This document shows positions 1 through 12,527 of a stretch of 64,000 nucleotides of DNA, piece by piece. The DNA comes from Brasenia schreberi (Eukaryota > Streptophyta > Magnoliopsida > Nymphaeales > Cabombaceae): positions 6,144,001 through 6,208,000 of the forward strand of contig JAYKKT010000048.1 in assembly GCA_036023115.1 (NCBI GenBank), in the 5' to 3' direction. A program made the position numbers and the translations under genes. Positions within the stretch are counted from its first letter, which is position 1; every line of letters begins with the position of its first letter. The notes beneath the pieces were generated by a model, which made no database searches, was not told the origin of the DNA, and saw only the letters and a program-made list of their open reading frames with translations.

Positions 1-930
1 AAAGCCCATCTTATGAAATGCTTACGTTTTGTGACACCGATAAGCCAAACCTTCATTTGATTTATGAGAAATGGGATTGTATGATTGAGCAAGTGAAGCT
101 AGCCATCTATCAACATGAGGAAAAGGAGTTGAATCAACATTCATGTCACTTCTATGGAGTGATTGTATGACATCCTAATTTCTAGATGGAATAAAAGTTG
201 CACACCTCTTCATTACAACTTGGCTCATTCACTTAATCCTAGGTAAATTTAATTAACTTTCAAGTTTCCAAGTTCTTTTACTTTTCATCTAAGAGATGTA
301 CTTTGATTTTTGTATTATAGTAATCACATGATTTATATATTTTGTATAATAGGTATTATTGTAGCTTAGACAATGGCTTGAGGAAGCTCCAAAACGAGTC
401 CCCCACATAAGGACAATGAGATTTGTATGGGGAGAAACAAATGCCTCGAAGGATTACTTTCCGCATTCTCAAGAAAGGCGAGAAGTCACTTCGGAGTTTG
501 TTAAATTCTCAAGTGGTGAAGAAGAGTTTAGCCAATTTGATTGCTTGCAAGATAGAGTGGTGACTTGACACCAAAGGAATGGTGGGTCATGTAATGGAGC
601 TTCAATCCCCAAACTTCAAACCATTGCCTTGAAGCTCCTTTCCACAACCTTCCTCTTCCTCTTGTTGTGAAAGGAATTGGAGCACATATTCCTTTATCCA
701 CTCCATGAAAGGAATAGGCTAAATCAAGAAAAAAAAAGTGAAGATTTAGTTTTTGTCCACACAAATCTTCGTCTCCTCTCAAGGAAGAATAAGAACTATA
801 ATGAGGGAGTGAGACTAAAATGTGGGATATTGGTGGAGATGAATGGGATCCATTTGAAGGAGTTGGGATTCTTGAAGTTGCTAGTATCTCTCTTGATGAA
901 CCAAATTTGGAGGCTATTCTTTCACCGATG
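1..930 (+). mobile_element. hAT transposase relic, C-terminal part (copy 1)
   Basis: Broken plus-strand reading of the C-terminal half of a plant hAT-superfamily transposase (DUF659/hAT_C type), entering from the left window edge. Translation gives 'LIYEKWDCMIEQVKLAIYQ' then 'NLAHSLNPR' near 60-245, the segment before the dimerisation region. It continues with 'FSQFDCLQDRV' near 525-560, a CERNWSTYSFIHS-like stretch near 665-715, and 'EDLVFVHTNLRLLSRKNKNY' at 741-800, the hallmark of the hAT C-terminal dimerisation domain. The reading needs several frame changes and crosses stops, so it is a pseudogene. The same domain recurs on the other strand at 3400-3770, so two independent insertions face each other. 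No terminal inverted repeat or 8-bp TSD could be identified. Confidence 0.85.
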
Positions 931-1169
931 ACAGTGGCAAGGAAATGATGAAATTGAGACTCATTAGTGTAGGTTGATTTTTGTAATCATCTTTAAAAGT
1001 TGTCCACGTTGAACAACTTAGAGTATCATAATTTCTTGTTCAGATGTGATGTCTTGTCTTGTAACTTGAAGTAATAAATTCTTTCTATGTTTTATGTTGA
1101 AATCATGCCAATATTTTAATTTCTTATGCTATGTTGTCATATTTTAACAGTGTGAGATTTTAGTTTATT

Positions 1170-1170
<1 letters not shown>

Positions 1171-1209
<39 letters not shown>

Positions 1210-1227
1210 TTATATATATATATATAG
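1171..1227. repeat. (TA)n microsatellite
   Basis: Two almost continuous runs of alternating TA, separated by a short TTTATTT interruption. Uninformative for coding; a likely length polymorphism. Confidence 0.95.
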
Positions 1228-1228
1228 A

Positions 1229-1316
1229 CGTACCCCATACCCTAGTTTTTTGAAAATTTTCGTACCTGCACGGTACGATATCCGCATCCAAGGTACCAGG
1301 AATACCGTCACATCGT
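1229..1316 (+). repeat. Possible Mutator-like terminal fragment
   Basis: The stretch 'taccccataccctag', then a TTTGAAAATTT-like run, then a run of G/C-rich 'gcatcc'/'gtac' words and 'gtcacat', resembles the 3' terminal arm of the Mutator-like element at 18455-18556 (taccctaac, aaatttttgaaattt, ccgcatcc, gtgtgacatag). Similarity was judged by eye only and no partner end was found. Confidence 0.35.
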
Positions 1317-3399
1317 GCAAGCGTAGGCTGTCTTTTCACCATTGAGTCCTGAGCAAAATTCTGTAATCATGGGCAATTCCGAGTAAACTTTAAATTTATT
1401 TGGACAACAAAAATTTGATTTCAAAGCAACACAATGGAGAGGCCTCACTTTAACTAGCCTGTAACAACCAATCAATCCAATAACCCACAACCTGGAGACA
1501 TTTCAGTTTCATTTATAAAAGAATCAAATATAAACTTCATGGTTTCAAATTAAATAACAATAATAAAAATAGAAAAAGAAAGAATCTGAAAATAGACGAA
1601 AGAATCTAAAAATAGCGAAATCTTATAGAAACTATAAATAAATTATTTTTATCATATAACAGCAATATTACATTGACCTCAATACAACAATCTTTTTAAA
1701 CTTAATCAGAAAGATATACATTATAGAGTTCAGCCAACCTTCTACTAAATTTAGAGCATGTTCCGTCCCCAACATCACGCTAAATGTCAAAAAGCTGTTG
1801 CTTTGCAACAGAAGCATGTTTAAGCAAAATGTCAAAAAGTTGCTGATGTTAAAATTGATACATCAAACGGCTTTTTTCAAAAGCGAAAAATTGGGCTATT
1901 TTATAAAAAACTGCTGGGATTATTTCCCACCAGATATAATACCTGATTTTGTGCCCTCAATTAAATAATTTTTTTAATTAATCAAATAATTTTTTTAACT
2001 ATTCATACTTATTTAATAATTGGACACATAAACAGTGATTCTTTATATCATCCAAATGAAACAACATTAACTTAAAATCACTTTTTCCGCTCGCTTTCAT
2101 CCACGTAACATAAGTATGGCTTTTTCTTACTATATCGATTATAACAAAAATTTCCTATACAAATAATCGATTATTCAAATAATTTAGTTTTTTCACAACT
2201 ATCCCAAATACGCACTTAATATTTCAAACTAGCTGTTAGTTATATCCAACCAAATCAGACCTAATAAAGTATTGCATTATCCTGGTTCCAATTATGAGGG
2301 AAAAAAAATCCAAAATAAAGAATCGTCAGCAACCATAATACAAGTCTTCATCTGAATACTGTTGTTTATTTCTTGAAAAACTAGCCGTTAGTTGTATATT
2401 GCAGTGAATATTTTAAAATGTAGCATTAACAAAATACATAAATAAATATACACAATTATATATAGAGCATTCTATGTTTTAAAGAGCAGGTGCTTGGCAG
2501 ATAAATATCAAATTCAATCAGCAATTTAAAAGAGAATGACTACATTTTAAAGAGTTGGTGTTGGGATAATGCAATTATACAAATTTACCAATTAAAATGT
2601 GTTCTTTGCTAAAAGGCATATATAAGTACTATATGCTACATATCATGAAGCAGAAAAGATAGAGTGTATAAAATCAAAGCATATGCAATGCATAACCAGA
2701 CATAACAATGCCAAAGTCATGGAGGTAACCAAAGAATAATACTTGTTGAAATGCAGAAAAAACTTATTATGATTCAAAAATGTAATGCAATAAGATTGAA
2801 TATTCAAAGCGCATGCATGTAGACGATAACCTCAGGCAACAACAGAAGTGTTTCGCCATACTCCCAATATATGATCATAATGTTCTTTCTGAACATGGAC
2901 TATTAACAAGAAGCAATGAATAAATAAAGGAATGTCGACGATATTGCAACAAATAAATATGGGAAGCAACGAACAAATAAATAGAAGTCTCAGGTACTTA
3001 CTATTTGTATATTGTAGACAAATAATGTTGATGTGATCCAGGTGGACAAACAATTGCTTCCCATCATTTTACCAACGATATCACACACACACACACCATA
3101 ATAGGGCATCGACAACTAAATTCATGCACACATACATGCATGTGCAAAAATACGAACTCCTGCAAATTTCTTACAATCTTCTCAAGCATTAACATGCTAA
3201 CAACTACAATGCAAATGCTTAAAGCTGGTTAATGGATAGAACGGGATATATTAAATACAAAAATGAATGCAGAAAAGGAGTACCCAGTAATCAAATGATG
3301 GATAGTGTATATATATATATGATATGACTTTCATATCAAAAGTTATATTCTAAACACAATATCTTTGAATCTAAATACACTAAGCTTCAAACTTAAATA
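1317..3399. other. No gene recognised
   Basis: AT-rich intergenic sequence with simple repeats (CA run near 3083-3096, TA run near 3309-3320). No coding region, RNA gene or confident repeat was recognised. Confidence 0.6.
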
Positions 3400-5550
3400 G
3401 TCTTGATCTCAGTATTTCCTTCACTCTTATATGTAAAAAGGACTACTTCTATGTTTGGTTCATTAAGAGACAATTATGCAACTTCAAGAATTCTTCCTCC
3501 CTCAAATGGATCTCGATCATGTCCACCAACATCCCATAACCTTACATGTAATCCTTATTCTTTTTTAAAAGAAGGCGAAGATTTGTATGAACAAAAACCA
3601 AATCTTCACTTCTTTGAGGCTTCAACTTATTTCTTCTATAAGAATGAACGAAGGAATATGAGCTCCAATTTCTTTCACAACATGAAGACGAGCATGGTTG
3701 CGAAAGAAGCTTTAAAGCGATCGTTTGGAGCTTGGGAATTGATGATTCATGAATAACCCACCATTCCTTTAGAGATAAACTCTATCTATTTTCCAAACAA
3801 TCGAATTATCCAAGTTCTTTTTCATTGCTTAAGAATTTGATAAATTATTTTATGACTTTGTCACTTCTAGCCTTTTTTTTATCTTTAAAGAACCTTCGAA
3901 GACATTAATTCATTCCTTAACAAATTTTATTATCTTTGTGTGGGAGAATTCTATTAGTAACTTCTTCAAGCCATAATACCTAAAAATTAGAAAACAAAAA
4001 TATCAAGTAATAAAATAATAATCAAACAAAAAAAAGTTATTTAAATCGTAAAACTTAAAAGTGTTTACCTCGAATTTAGAGAATGCGTCAAGCAAGAAGT
4101 GGTGTGTAACTTTGTTCCATCTATTAATGAGAATATCATACACTACTCTTTAGAAGGTAGAATATTCATTCAACTCTTTGCCTTTATATTGATAAATAGT
4201 TGCGTTTACTTACTCAATTGTAGAGTCTCATTTCTCCTAAACCAAGGATTGACTTATCAATATCGCATAGTCGAAGCATATAATAAATAGGCTTTGTGAA
4301 GTTTAAAATATAATCAATCTTATCCCACAAAAAATTATTCAAAATCATATCTTTCACAACAAAACCCTTTGGAACATCATCATCTCTATAATGTGACCAC
4401 TGGTCACTTATAACCATTCTTTGAAGATCATGCTTGATGATACTTATCCTTTTTAACATAATAATCATCAAAACAAATCTTATTTTAACAACAACAAATA
4501 ACTTTAGATGCACAAAATGGTTATACATTGCTAACATCATAGAATGATTCATGATAAAGTTTTTAATAGTAATGGCATCATCAACAACATCCATTATCCA
4601 ATAACACTCGTTATAAGAAACTTTATTATTTATAGAGTTCTTAGGCTGACAAATATTTTTTGAAGTAAGGTTTAATGTATGCACTAGACATGGTGTCCAA
4701 AAAATATTAGGATAAATTGATTCAATAATCATCCCAATTGTTATATAAATAGGTACATTATCTGTTATATCTTGTAGAATCAATAGACCTTAAAAACATA
4801 GGTCATGCATATGAAATATCCATAAAGTTAATCAAAGGTCTTCTTTGTATGTCAGTTCATCCATCTTTAACTATGCTGACTTCTTTTTATGGTCAAGTAT
4901 CTTTGATAGGTTGAAATAACTCATTAAATGAACTTTCTCTCTCTATAATAGTGGTCTTAATATCATTGTAACTAGGTAGAAGAAAACTCGAAATTGAGGT
5001 GTTAGAAGTATATTTGAATGCACTAACATAGTAACGGTTTCTAGCTACATTAAAAGGCAAACCTACAAAGTAAAATAACCTTGATGTTTCACATGTCAAA
5101 TGATCATTTACTTTATTTTTAAATATTTTTGCTAATTGGATTTCAGTGCCTCTTTTTCTCTTACTTCCATCAAATGATTCACACGTAGGTGGATTCAAAC
5201 TTGTAGTTCAAGTAGCTAAGGGAACTTGCAATTGTCCAACTTTTTCATGTGCTTCTCTCTCAATTTATATCATGTTTGAAAGATATTGATCAGGAACAAA
5301 AACTATACCAATTCCTTTTTCCTTTAGTAAGTGATACTTCACCCTAAAATAAGACCCTTTATAACTTAAGCCACAATAGTTACATTGTCACTTGCATTTC
5401 CACCTCCAGTCTTTTTATCTTGTAACATGGATACATATGCCCAAAGTGGACAACCTTTTTCAAGTCTTCCAAATGAAAATTTACTAATGATAGAAGCAGA
5501 CGAAGTACTACCACTAGCAGACATATTAGATATCTGAAAATAAACAGTAT
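3400..5550 (-). mobile_element. hAT transposase relic, nearly full-length (copy 2)
   Basis: Minus-strand hAT-superfamily transposase pseudogene with all domains in order. A BED-type zinc-finger region lies at about 5550-5215 ('PLWAYVSMLQDKKTGGGNAS', a YKGSYFRVKYHLL-like stretch in another frame). The DUF659 N-terminal region is at 5198-4893 (contains 'LPFNVARNRYY'). The RNase-H-like core is at 4783-4214 ('DITDNVPIYITIGMIIESIY', 'NIFWTPCLVHTLNL', 'VVDDAITIKNFIMNHSMML'). The C-terminal dimerisation region is at 3770-3400. The segments are in different frames with stops between them, so no intact product is possible. It is related to the copy at 1-930 but has diverged. Terminal inverted repeats were not found. 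Confidence 0.88.
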
Positions 5551-5694
5551 TTAACTATTAATAAACAAAAATAGATTCACATGTATTAAGCAAAAATATT
5601 GCATGATCGCCATAGATAAATGTTGGAACAATAATGAATCAGAGATGGGGATAATTGCAGGGCACTTCAAGTAAAAGCATTCCTTGGGATGAAA

Positions 5695-5904
5695 CTGAAT
5701 AGAAAATGGAAGAGATAATGTTAGTCAAACATAAAGATGGATGTCACTTTATTTTGACGGTCCATTCATATAAAAATCATTTAATGTAGAACTAGGACTC
5801 TGAATAGAAAATGGAAGAGATAATGTTAGTCAAACATAAAGATGGATGTCACTTTATTTTGACGGTCCATTCATATAAAAATCATTTAATGTAGAACTAG
5901 GACT
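5695..5904. repeat. Perfect 105-bp tandem duplication
   Basis: Two head-to-tail units, 5695-5799 and 5800-5904, each starting 'ctgaatagaaaatgg' and ending 'gtagaactaggact'. I see no differences between them, which suggests a recent duplication. Confidence 0.95.
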
Positions 5905-5920
5905 TTTTCTTGGTTTAGGG

Positions 5921-5933
5921 CGCACACACACAC

Positions 5934-5969
<36 letters not shown>
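5921..5969. repeat. (CA)n(TA)n compound microsatellite
   Basis: A CA run followed by a long TA run. The short open frames crossing it are artefacts of the repeat. Confidence 0.93.
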
Positions 5970-5972
<3 letters not shown>

Positions 5973-6099
5973 GTCATGTATGAACTGAGGATCAAATCAT
6001 TCATTGCTTGAACTTCAAAGAAGTGTCTTTGAATGTTTGCAGCAGAAAAGCAAATATAAGTTCTACTAAAGGGATTATACCATTGGTCATCACTACGTT

Positions 6100-6690
6100 T
6101 ATGCCTATTCACTTGGTTAAAAATAAGTTCAGAAATCACATTCAAAATGAAGTATTTTGGTGTATGTTATTTGCAAACGGTATTATACTGGTGGATGAAT
6201 AAAAGGAAAGATTAAAAAAAGCTTGAGTTGTGAAGAAAAACATTGAGTTCTAGAGTTAGTAGAATAAAGCTAAGTTTAGTAATTTTATTGAAATGGATGA
6301 TATATAAGTTAAAATTTATAGGTAGTACACCACTTAAAAGGACAATTTTAAGTATTTAGGGTTAGTCTTTCAAAACAATGCAAAAATTTATGATAAAAAA
6401 GAATATAAGTTGGCCAAAATGAATAGGTATTTTGCATGATACGAAAATACTACTAAAGTTGAAAGGTGAATATTATAAATTGGCAATTAGTTCAATAATT
6501 TAGTTAATCACCAACATATGGAAGTAGGAATTAAAATCTTGAGCTGGATGTATGGCTGCATAATGAAAGACTATATCTCTTAAGAAAAAGGAAATACTAT
6601 GTTTATAATAAGGTTATAAAACAAAAGACTGGAGTAACACTATTAGAAGATAAAATGAGAGATACACATTTAATTCTAAGTGAAAATAGT
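6100..6690 (+). mobile_element. Old RTE-type LINE relic
   Basis: Highly decayed plus-strand piece of the reverse-transcriptase ORF of an RTE-type LINE. 'HIQNEVFWCMLFANGIILVD' at about 6139-6198 matches the catalytic region that reads '[19 protein letters not shown]' in the better copies of this window; the FADD motif is FANG here. Further on, 'KILSWMYGCIMKD' (about 6528-6570) and 'TGVTLLEDKMRDTHL' (about 6633-6675) match the C-terminal region. Many stops and frameshifts. It is clearly older than the other RTE copies. Confidence 0.78.
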
Positions 6691-6699
6691 GGCACTCCT

Positions 6700-7158
6700 A
6701 TTTTTTTGGGTAAAGTGAAATCTTTTATCATGAGGCTACTGTGAATATGGATTCACTGAGCTCATATTGTGTGTGTTTTATGGTTAACCAAAGGAATCCG
6801 AAGTGAGATAAAAAGCCTAGCTAACCCTTTCTCACTGTTTATTGAGTGGTGTATGCTTAATACACAGGCTTTTCATTGGTTCCTAAGCTTCCGGGCGAGA
6901 GTTGCACCATCAATGTCCAAGTTGTGGTCATCACCTTCGTAGTGTTAAGAGTGAGCTAGGTCTCTAAAGTCACTCTCTATGGATGACCAGTGATTGACTA
7001 CTCACCGTACCCCAGAAGGGGGTCTGTTTTGCTCTACTCTCCCCAATCTTCACTTTAGGCTGCAACCATTGACTCTTGCTGGACTCCTTGATGTGCTCGG
7101 CGAGCCCACAGAATGCTTAAGGGGTGGTGGTTAGCCTCTTCTAAACTAGAGTATGGTC
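6700..7158. other. No gene recognised
   Basis: Less AT-rich than its surroundings. No coding region or RNA gene recognised; possibly untranslated or internal transposon sequence linked to the adjacent L1 fragment. Confidence 0.5.
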
Positions 7159-7260
7159 TCATGAGGCGATAAGGGGCCTAAATTGATGGACAAACTCTAG
7201 TTTCTCGACTTTGGGAATCAAAATGATTAGGGTGTTATTAACCTCCTCCACCCTCTCTAG
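7159..7260 (-). mobile_element. Plant L1-type LINE reverse-transcriptase fragment
   Basis: Minus-strand translation contains 'NNTLIILIPKVEKLEFVHQF' followed by RPL. This corresponds to the conserved N-terminal RT block of plant L1 elements (LIPK followed by an FRPISL-type motif). Only this block is recognisable. Confidence 0.65.
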
Positions 7261-7304
7261 ATGCTCCCAAATATCAAAAGAATAAGCCCAAACCCTTCCC
7301 AAGC

Positions 7305-7765
7305 TATTATAAGTTGTTGGGGTGGAGCTTCTTTTAGATGGAACAGTTTCTTCAGTGACCAACACCTAAGAGATTGTTTAAACCTTGAAAAAGTAGGGTA
7401 ACACTATTCTTTGAGGCACAATAAACACTAACCATTAGGTTTATTTGCCACCACCAGTATTAAATAATTAAATACAATGGACCGCAGTAAATACCTTCAT
7501 GATACAATGAAAAACCTCGATACATCTTTCACCAATGCAACTAAATCTTAGACAAACCGGTAAAACAAAGATGATAATGCTACAAATCCAATTAGCGCTA
7601 CAATAGGACATACAAATTCTCTTCAAAAACAAGTAGGAAAGGGCTCGTACCATGAGAAAAAAAGATAGATAAATCTTATTTACAATACCACTATATATAA
7701 ACATAGTAAAGATGCAACTCATGATATGCTACTAATGAGTATAATTGTTACTCAAGAAGGTAACT
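7305..7765 (-). repeat. 3' LTR of the copia relic (truncated)
   Basis: Direct repeat of 9058-9515 by collinear word matches; divergence is substantial. It loses similarity at about 7765, where the pol relic begins. Confidence 0.7.
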
Positions 7766-7779
7766 CTTATGCCTTATTT

Positions 7780-8650
7780 TCAGAAAATTTTGGATGTTTA
7801 CAATGATGAAATATGCTATAAACATATTCTTCTAGTTCATTTATTTTGAAACCATTTGTAAGAATAACTTGATCAAATTTTTTATGTCATTGCTTAGGAG
7901 CTTACCTTAAACCATATAAGGACTTTACTAATTTGCAAACTTTATGTTCTTATTTGGATATAACAAAGCCTTTAGGTTGTTCCATATACATTTTGTCCTC
8001 TAATTCACTATAAAAATATTGTTTTAACATTCACTTGGTGAATAACAAGTTTATATATTGATGCAAGTGTTAAAAGAACTCCAATTGTATTTATTCTAGT
8101 TGTTGGTGCATATATGTTAAAATAATCAATTCATTCTTTTTGAGAAAAACCTTTAGCAATAAGCCTAATTTTAAAATTGTCATTTGTAACATTAACTTTC
8201 TTTTTCTTTTTGAAAATCTATTGAAAACCAATTGCTTTATAACCAGAATGAAGATCTACTAATTTAAAAAAATTGTTACTCATTATTGAGTTCATTTCAA
8301 AATATCAAATCAAGAAGCTTCATATTCTCTTCATAAGTCTCGGGATCATTTTTTTTCTTATAACAAAATGACATATGACATAATTGAGTCACAAGTTTCT
8401 TCAACTAGGAACATATGAAAATCCGGCTCAAAAGTCTTTACTTTTTCCTTCGTCTAGGCATTGAACTCTATATATTGTCTATTGGTTCTAACATTTTTCA
8501 AACCATGTTCATTTTTATGAATACGTATTGTAGATCTAGGAATTAAGATAAATCTATGTTCTTGAAAAATAATATATCTTGATTCTATCATCGTATTAAT
8601 AAGATATGATTCATTTGATTTAACTAAAATGAATCTATATGTCATACTAT
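7780..8650 (-). pseudogene. copia reverse-transcriptase and integrase-end relic
   Basis: Read on the minus strand across frames, it gives the copia RT blocks 'ELEDKMYMEQPKGFV' and 'KVCKLVKSLYGL' (about 8010-7905), then 'FDQVILTNGFKINELEEYVY' (about 7877-7815). Upstream, the 63-codon stretch 8645-8454 (begins MTYRFILVKSNESYL) resembles the region that links integrase to RT in copia polyproteins. The catalytic YVDD box is absent and stops are frequent. Confidence 0.75.
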
Positions 8651-9057
8651 ATTCGCTATATCCTTAGAAGATACATTCAATTCCTCTTATATTCAGTATG
8701 TCTTACTATTATTAAAACGAGCAATAAAAAATTTCTTACTTATAGCATCCTTCATCATGTACCTCACTTGCACATGCCGGTGTTTGGTAGGTGTCAAATA
8801 GGACACCTGACATGTTAAAGATGTGACCCATAGAAATATAATCGTCATTGTCCCACTTATTTTTTGCGGGCTTCTTAAGGGTTTCATTCTTCGTTTTCTC
8901 GGGTCTTAGTGCAATGAGAACATACACAACCTTCAAAGTGTTAAGAAGGAAGTGCATCCTCCTTTTCAATGTGAGAAATTACTGTCATCAAATCTATCCA
9001 ACTTAATGAAGTCGGAGGTCATCTCTCGAAAGGAAATAATCATCCTAACCAAATAAA

Positions 9058-9515
9058 CCTAAAGATTGTTGGAGTAGAACTTCTTATAGATGTCATACTT
9101 TCTTGAATGGTCGGTACTCGAGAGAATGAATTTAAACTCCAAAAAAAAAGGTTAGGATTACGCTATTTTTTTAGGCACGATAAACACTAAATCCTTTAGG
9201 TTTATTTACTGCCATGGATATCAAATAATTAAATGCAATGAACTATGATAAACACCTTTAGGATACAACAGACTCTTCGTTCATCTTCCAAGAATATTAG
9301 GTCTTAGATAAGCCAATAAAGTAAAGATGATGTTGCAAATCCAATTAGCATTATAACAAGACTTGTAAACTCTTGAAAACTAAGTAGAAAAAGACTCACA
9401 CCGTGAGAGAAAAGTTGGATGAATCTTATTTACAACATCACTATATATATAGATATGGTGAAGATATAACTCATGATATACTATTAATGATCACAATTAT
9501 TCCTCGAGTAAGTAA
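9058..9515 (-). repeat. 5' LTR of the copia relic
   Basis: Partner of 7305-7765. The similarity extends through 'aactcatgatatactattaatga', beyond which the ~80-bp tandem array continues. Confidence 0.7.
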
Positions 9516-9790
9516 CCCTTAATGCTATGACGTATCTTTTAAATGATCTTAAGTTCTAGCTACTATCAAGTGTCACTAGTGAGTATAATTCTCATTCAAG
9601 TAAGAGGCTTTTAATGACACAATATGGTTGTAGTTACAATCACTATCAAGTATTTTTAATGAGCACAATTATCATTTAAGTGACCCTTAATGCCACAACA
9701 TGGTTGTTAAATACTCATGAATTACAATTACTATCAAGTGCTACTAATGAACACTATTCCACTCAAGTAGCTTTTAGTGTTACTACATAA
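9475..9790. repeat. Degenerate ~80-bp tandem repeat
   Basis: About four imperfect units. Each contains 'actatcaagt', then 'aatgagcacaatt'-like, then 'caagtaa' and 'taatgcca' words, spaced roughly 75-95 bp apart. It overlaps the end of the LTR of the copia relic. Confidence 0.7.
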
Positions 9791-10483
9791 CAACTATAAC
9801 CTTTACCAAACATTTTTGTGTATTTTGAAATTCACCCAACATAAGCTAGAAGATTCTAGTAGTTGCAGAGAAGTCATCCTCACCTATTGCCTTTCAAAAG
9901 TCCCTAGGATGCCAAAAATGGCATTCTTGATCTCCTTATTACTCACTATGCAAGGCGTTGTTGGCCCGCTTCATCCAACGTTGGCCAAGCATAACTTGTT
10001 ATCCACTTAGCACCTTACTGATGGTGGGAGGAACTTAGCTTATTAGCTGCACCTTGTTCGTTCGAGAATTTCCTGAAAAGCTAATCGTAAGTTTATCTAT
10101 ATCAAAAAAAGAGGACGGTTGTGCTCATTACTAAACTTGTGGAAGAGACGGCAAGATGGCAGCTAGATGGAGGATCCCGATGAGATTTGGTCTCATGTTC
10201 TTTATTAGAGGCAACTCTTTGCAGAGAACATTGAGGAGAGGATTTTAGGAAACTAGATGGAGATGGACCTTAGTGATGTGGCTTCCCAACACTTGGCTAG
10301 GGCATAGGTAGGGCCCGAGACAGATAGTGCTAGAAGAAGGGTGCGTCCAGCCATGGATCTGGTGTAAAGTGTGAGAAACTAAGCAGTGAACATTTTAAAG
10401 AGAGAAGACCATAGAAATGTTGGAGAGAAACCATGGAACATGACACAAGTTTTTTTTTTTTTGGAGAAAAATACTGATATAGC
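9791..10483. other. No gene recognised
   Basis: Contains an open frame at 9777-10010 with no recognisable motif, and a poly(T) run at about 10451-10462. No supported feature. Confidence 0.5.
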
Positions 10484-10563
10484 GAAAGATCTCACTCTAT
10501 GACGTCAAAGAATCTATGTAACCGACCCCACTTAGTGTGGGCAAAGACTTTGTTGTTATTGTT
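10484..10563 (+). mobile_element. 3' end fragment of an RTE-type LINE
   Basis: 'caaagaatctatgtaaccga' followed by 'ccccacttagtgtgggcaaa' and a short TTG-rich tail matches the extreme 3' end of the better LINE copies (for example 41727-41796: 'catgtagccgaccccg', then tagtatgggaaaaggct and (TTG)n). Only the 3' end is present. Confidence 0.75.
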
Positions 10564-12527
10564 CCAGTATCTTACTAATGCATTCTCCAATCCTTCACTA
10601 CATTAAGGGATGTGCATGTACCTAATTTAATTTAGAATTTGATTCAGTTATGCGCTTTACTTGATTTCTAATTTCCCTGATATAAAATTGTGTTTAACTG
10701 GTAGATGTCTGTCTAACCGAGTGGTTTTTCGATAGGAAGGCAGGGGAAGGCCTCTTCCCTTTATTGCAGCTGAACGGAGTTTCGGTTTTCATAATTTAGT
10801 AGTTTATTTGTGAAGGCCAACCCAAAGAATATGATCAATGTGGCTTAGTAAAAGGTAGCTCTAAATCACCCAATTTCAGCAGAGGATCGGATTTTTAACA
10901 GTCTATATGGCATCAAAATTTGATTAACGATAAATTTTTACATTGTTCAAGATGTAATAAGAAAGCCCAACTGGTGATACACATCGTTCATGTATGGTTC
11001 AAACAACTTAGTGAGCCAGCTTGTGTTCAATTCCTGTAGATCGTCATCCAAACATGAACAAGCTCGATACCAGCTGAACCAAGCCAACCAGGAGCAGCTT
11101 GGCTCGTTTCCCAGTCATCTCTAGTGTTAAGAGAATTCTAAGATTAATTGAATCTGTTAATAAGATGTTCGTAGAGGTCGCGTTACATGCCACAAATGTC
11201 CTGTTTGTTACTGAAGCCCACTCACATAAGCATCCTCTATCTAGGTTCCAATGACGTTATACAATTTTCAAGACGATGGAAATAATTTCACCCTAATGTA
11301 TCAAAGTGTTTTCTCTTCGAGTAGGACTCCTACAATGAAGGATCTTCTCTTTATGCATAACGAGGTTGAGTGAAGAGTTCTCTTCATAAAATGCACGCAT
11401 AAGAGTAATGGCATTCGATCAAAGAGCGATCTCTTTCTAAAAGGCCTCTTCGCCATATTAATGGGCACAACCAACATCTTGCCTCTGACATGAGAAGCAA
11501 TGCTATCATGAGGTAACTAAGGGTGAAGAATGGGTTGTCTTAAGTTCCACCAAGTTAGATAATTCCAAGTCCATCTCCGTTATTCTTTTTTTTATGTAGG
11601 AACAATGGAAATTAATACAGTTTTGTTATGCTCATGTTTGGTTGTACAAAACCATGGTATTCAATGTGTCCTTTAGGGAATTCGTTGATAGCTGCTTAAT
11701 GTTTAGGAAGTTAATCACGACATGAATTAAGCACAAAGGATAGTATGCCTTGAACGCAAACTTGGTGCAAGGTTGGCATGTCGAGACATCATGTGATGGT
11801 TCAACAATAACAACATTCATATTCTCTCTTTGCGAACCGGCACCACATGCACATTGTCATACCAGCTTCTCTCAAGACAACAAGCGAGAACTAGATAGTC
11901 GTTCAAACACATTGTAGCAGTTCAATATTCGGAACATTAGAATAGGGGCGTTCCAACCAAATGTCACCAGAATTGCATCAATACAACACGTACAACGCAT
12001 TTTAACCTGGTGTAAAGTCGATGTGAGTTCAACTACGTACTCCCGCAACAACCCAACCCACTACACATACGTCTCTGTGTGTGTGTGAAACACATGCTAA
12101 TCCAACTACTTGGGTGGACATATAGTCAATCAGTGAAAAGTTTCATTTTATTTTACACCAAAATTTTTTAGAACAAATTAAAGTTTGAATTATACAAGCA
12201 AGAATTTGGAATTCTTTCATGAAAATAATTTATTAAAAAATAGGTTTAAGCATGAAAGCATGTATTTGGCTTGTCTAACTCGCAAAGTACATCAGCCCAT
12301 GTTCAGTTTAGCTGAAACGGCAAACAAGCTGAATATAAACACAAATTACTGAACAAGTCATGGAAAACCCCTGTTCAATTGGTGCAATTCTTTCGTAAAA
12401 AACTGCACTTTTTCTCATCAGGATTGCAAAACCGGAAATAAAAGCTGCTTATTTTTTAGGAGAAATTTCTAAGGTATGGTATGTGAGCGTGCAGCCTAAG
12501 ATAAATGACGTAAATGAAAAAGCATTA
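10564..12527. other. 3' flank of the LOR gene, no further gene
   Basis: Downstream of the LOR stop codon on the minus strand. Minus-strand AATAAA words occur near 12228 and 12145 and could be polyadenylation signals, but this is weak. The 62-codon minus open frame at 11632-11820 has no recognisable motif. A short GT repeat lies near 12073-12087. Confidence 0.5.

Larger units (their letters stand above)
7305..9790 (-). mobile_element. Degenerate Ty1/copia LTR retrotransposon
   Basis: Two diverged direct repeats, 7305-7765 and 9058-9515, share an order of matching words (gttggggtggagcttct/gttggagtagaacttct, caataaacactaa/gataaacactaaat, aaatccaattagc, gaatcttatttacaa). They flank a minus-strand copia reverse-transcriptase relic at 8460-7780. 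The arrangement (5' LTR at the higher coordinate, RT, then 3' LTR) is internally consistent. Integrase and RNase H are mostly missing, and the low-coordinate LTR is truncated relative to the other, which continues into a tandem-repeat array at 9475-9790. Old and inactive. Confidence 0.75.

Noticed and set aside
1740..2300. Possible MITE with 'gagcatgttccgtc' and 'ccaaatcagacc' ends
   Set aside because: The two ends are not convincing inverted repeats and no TSD was found.
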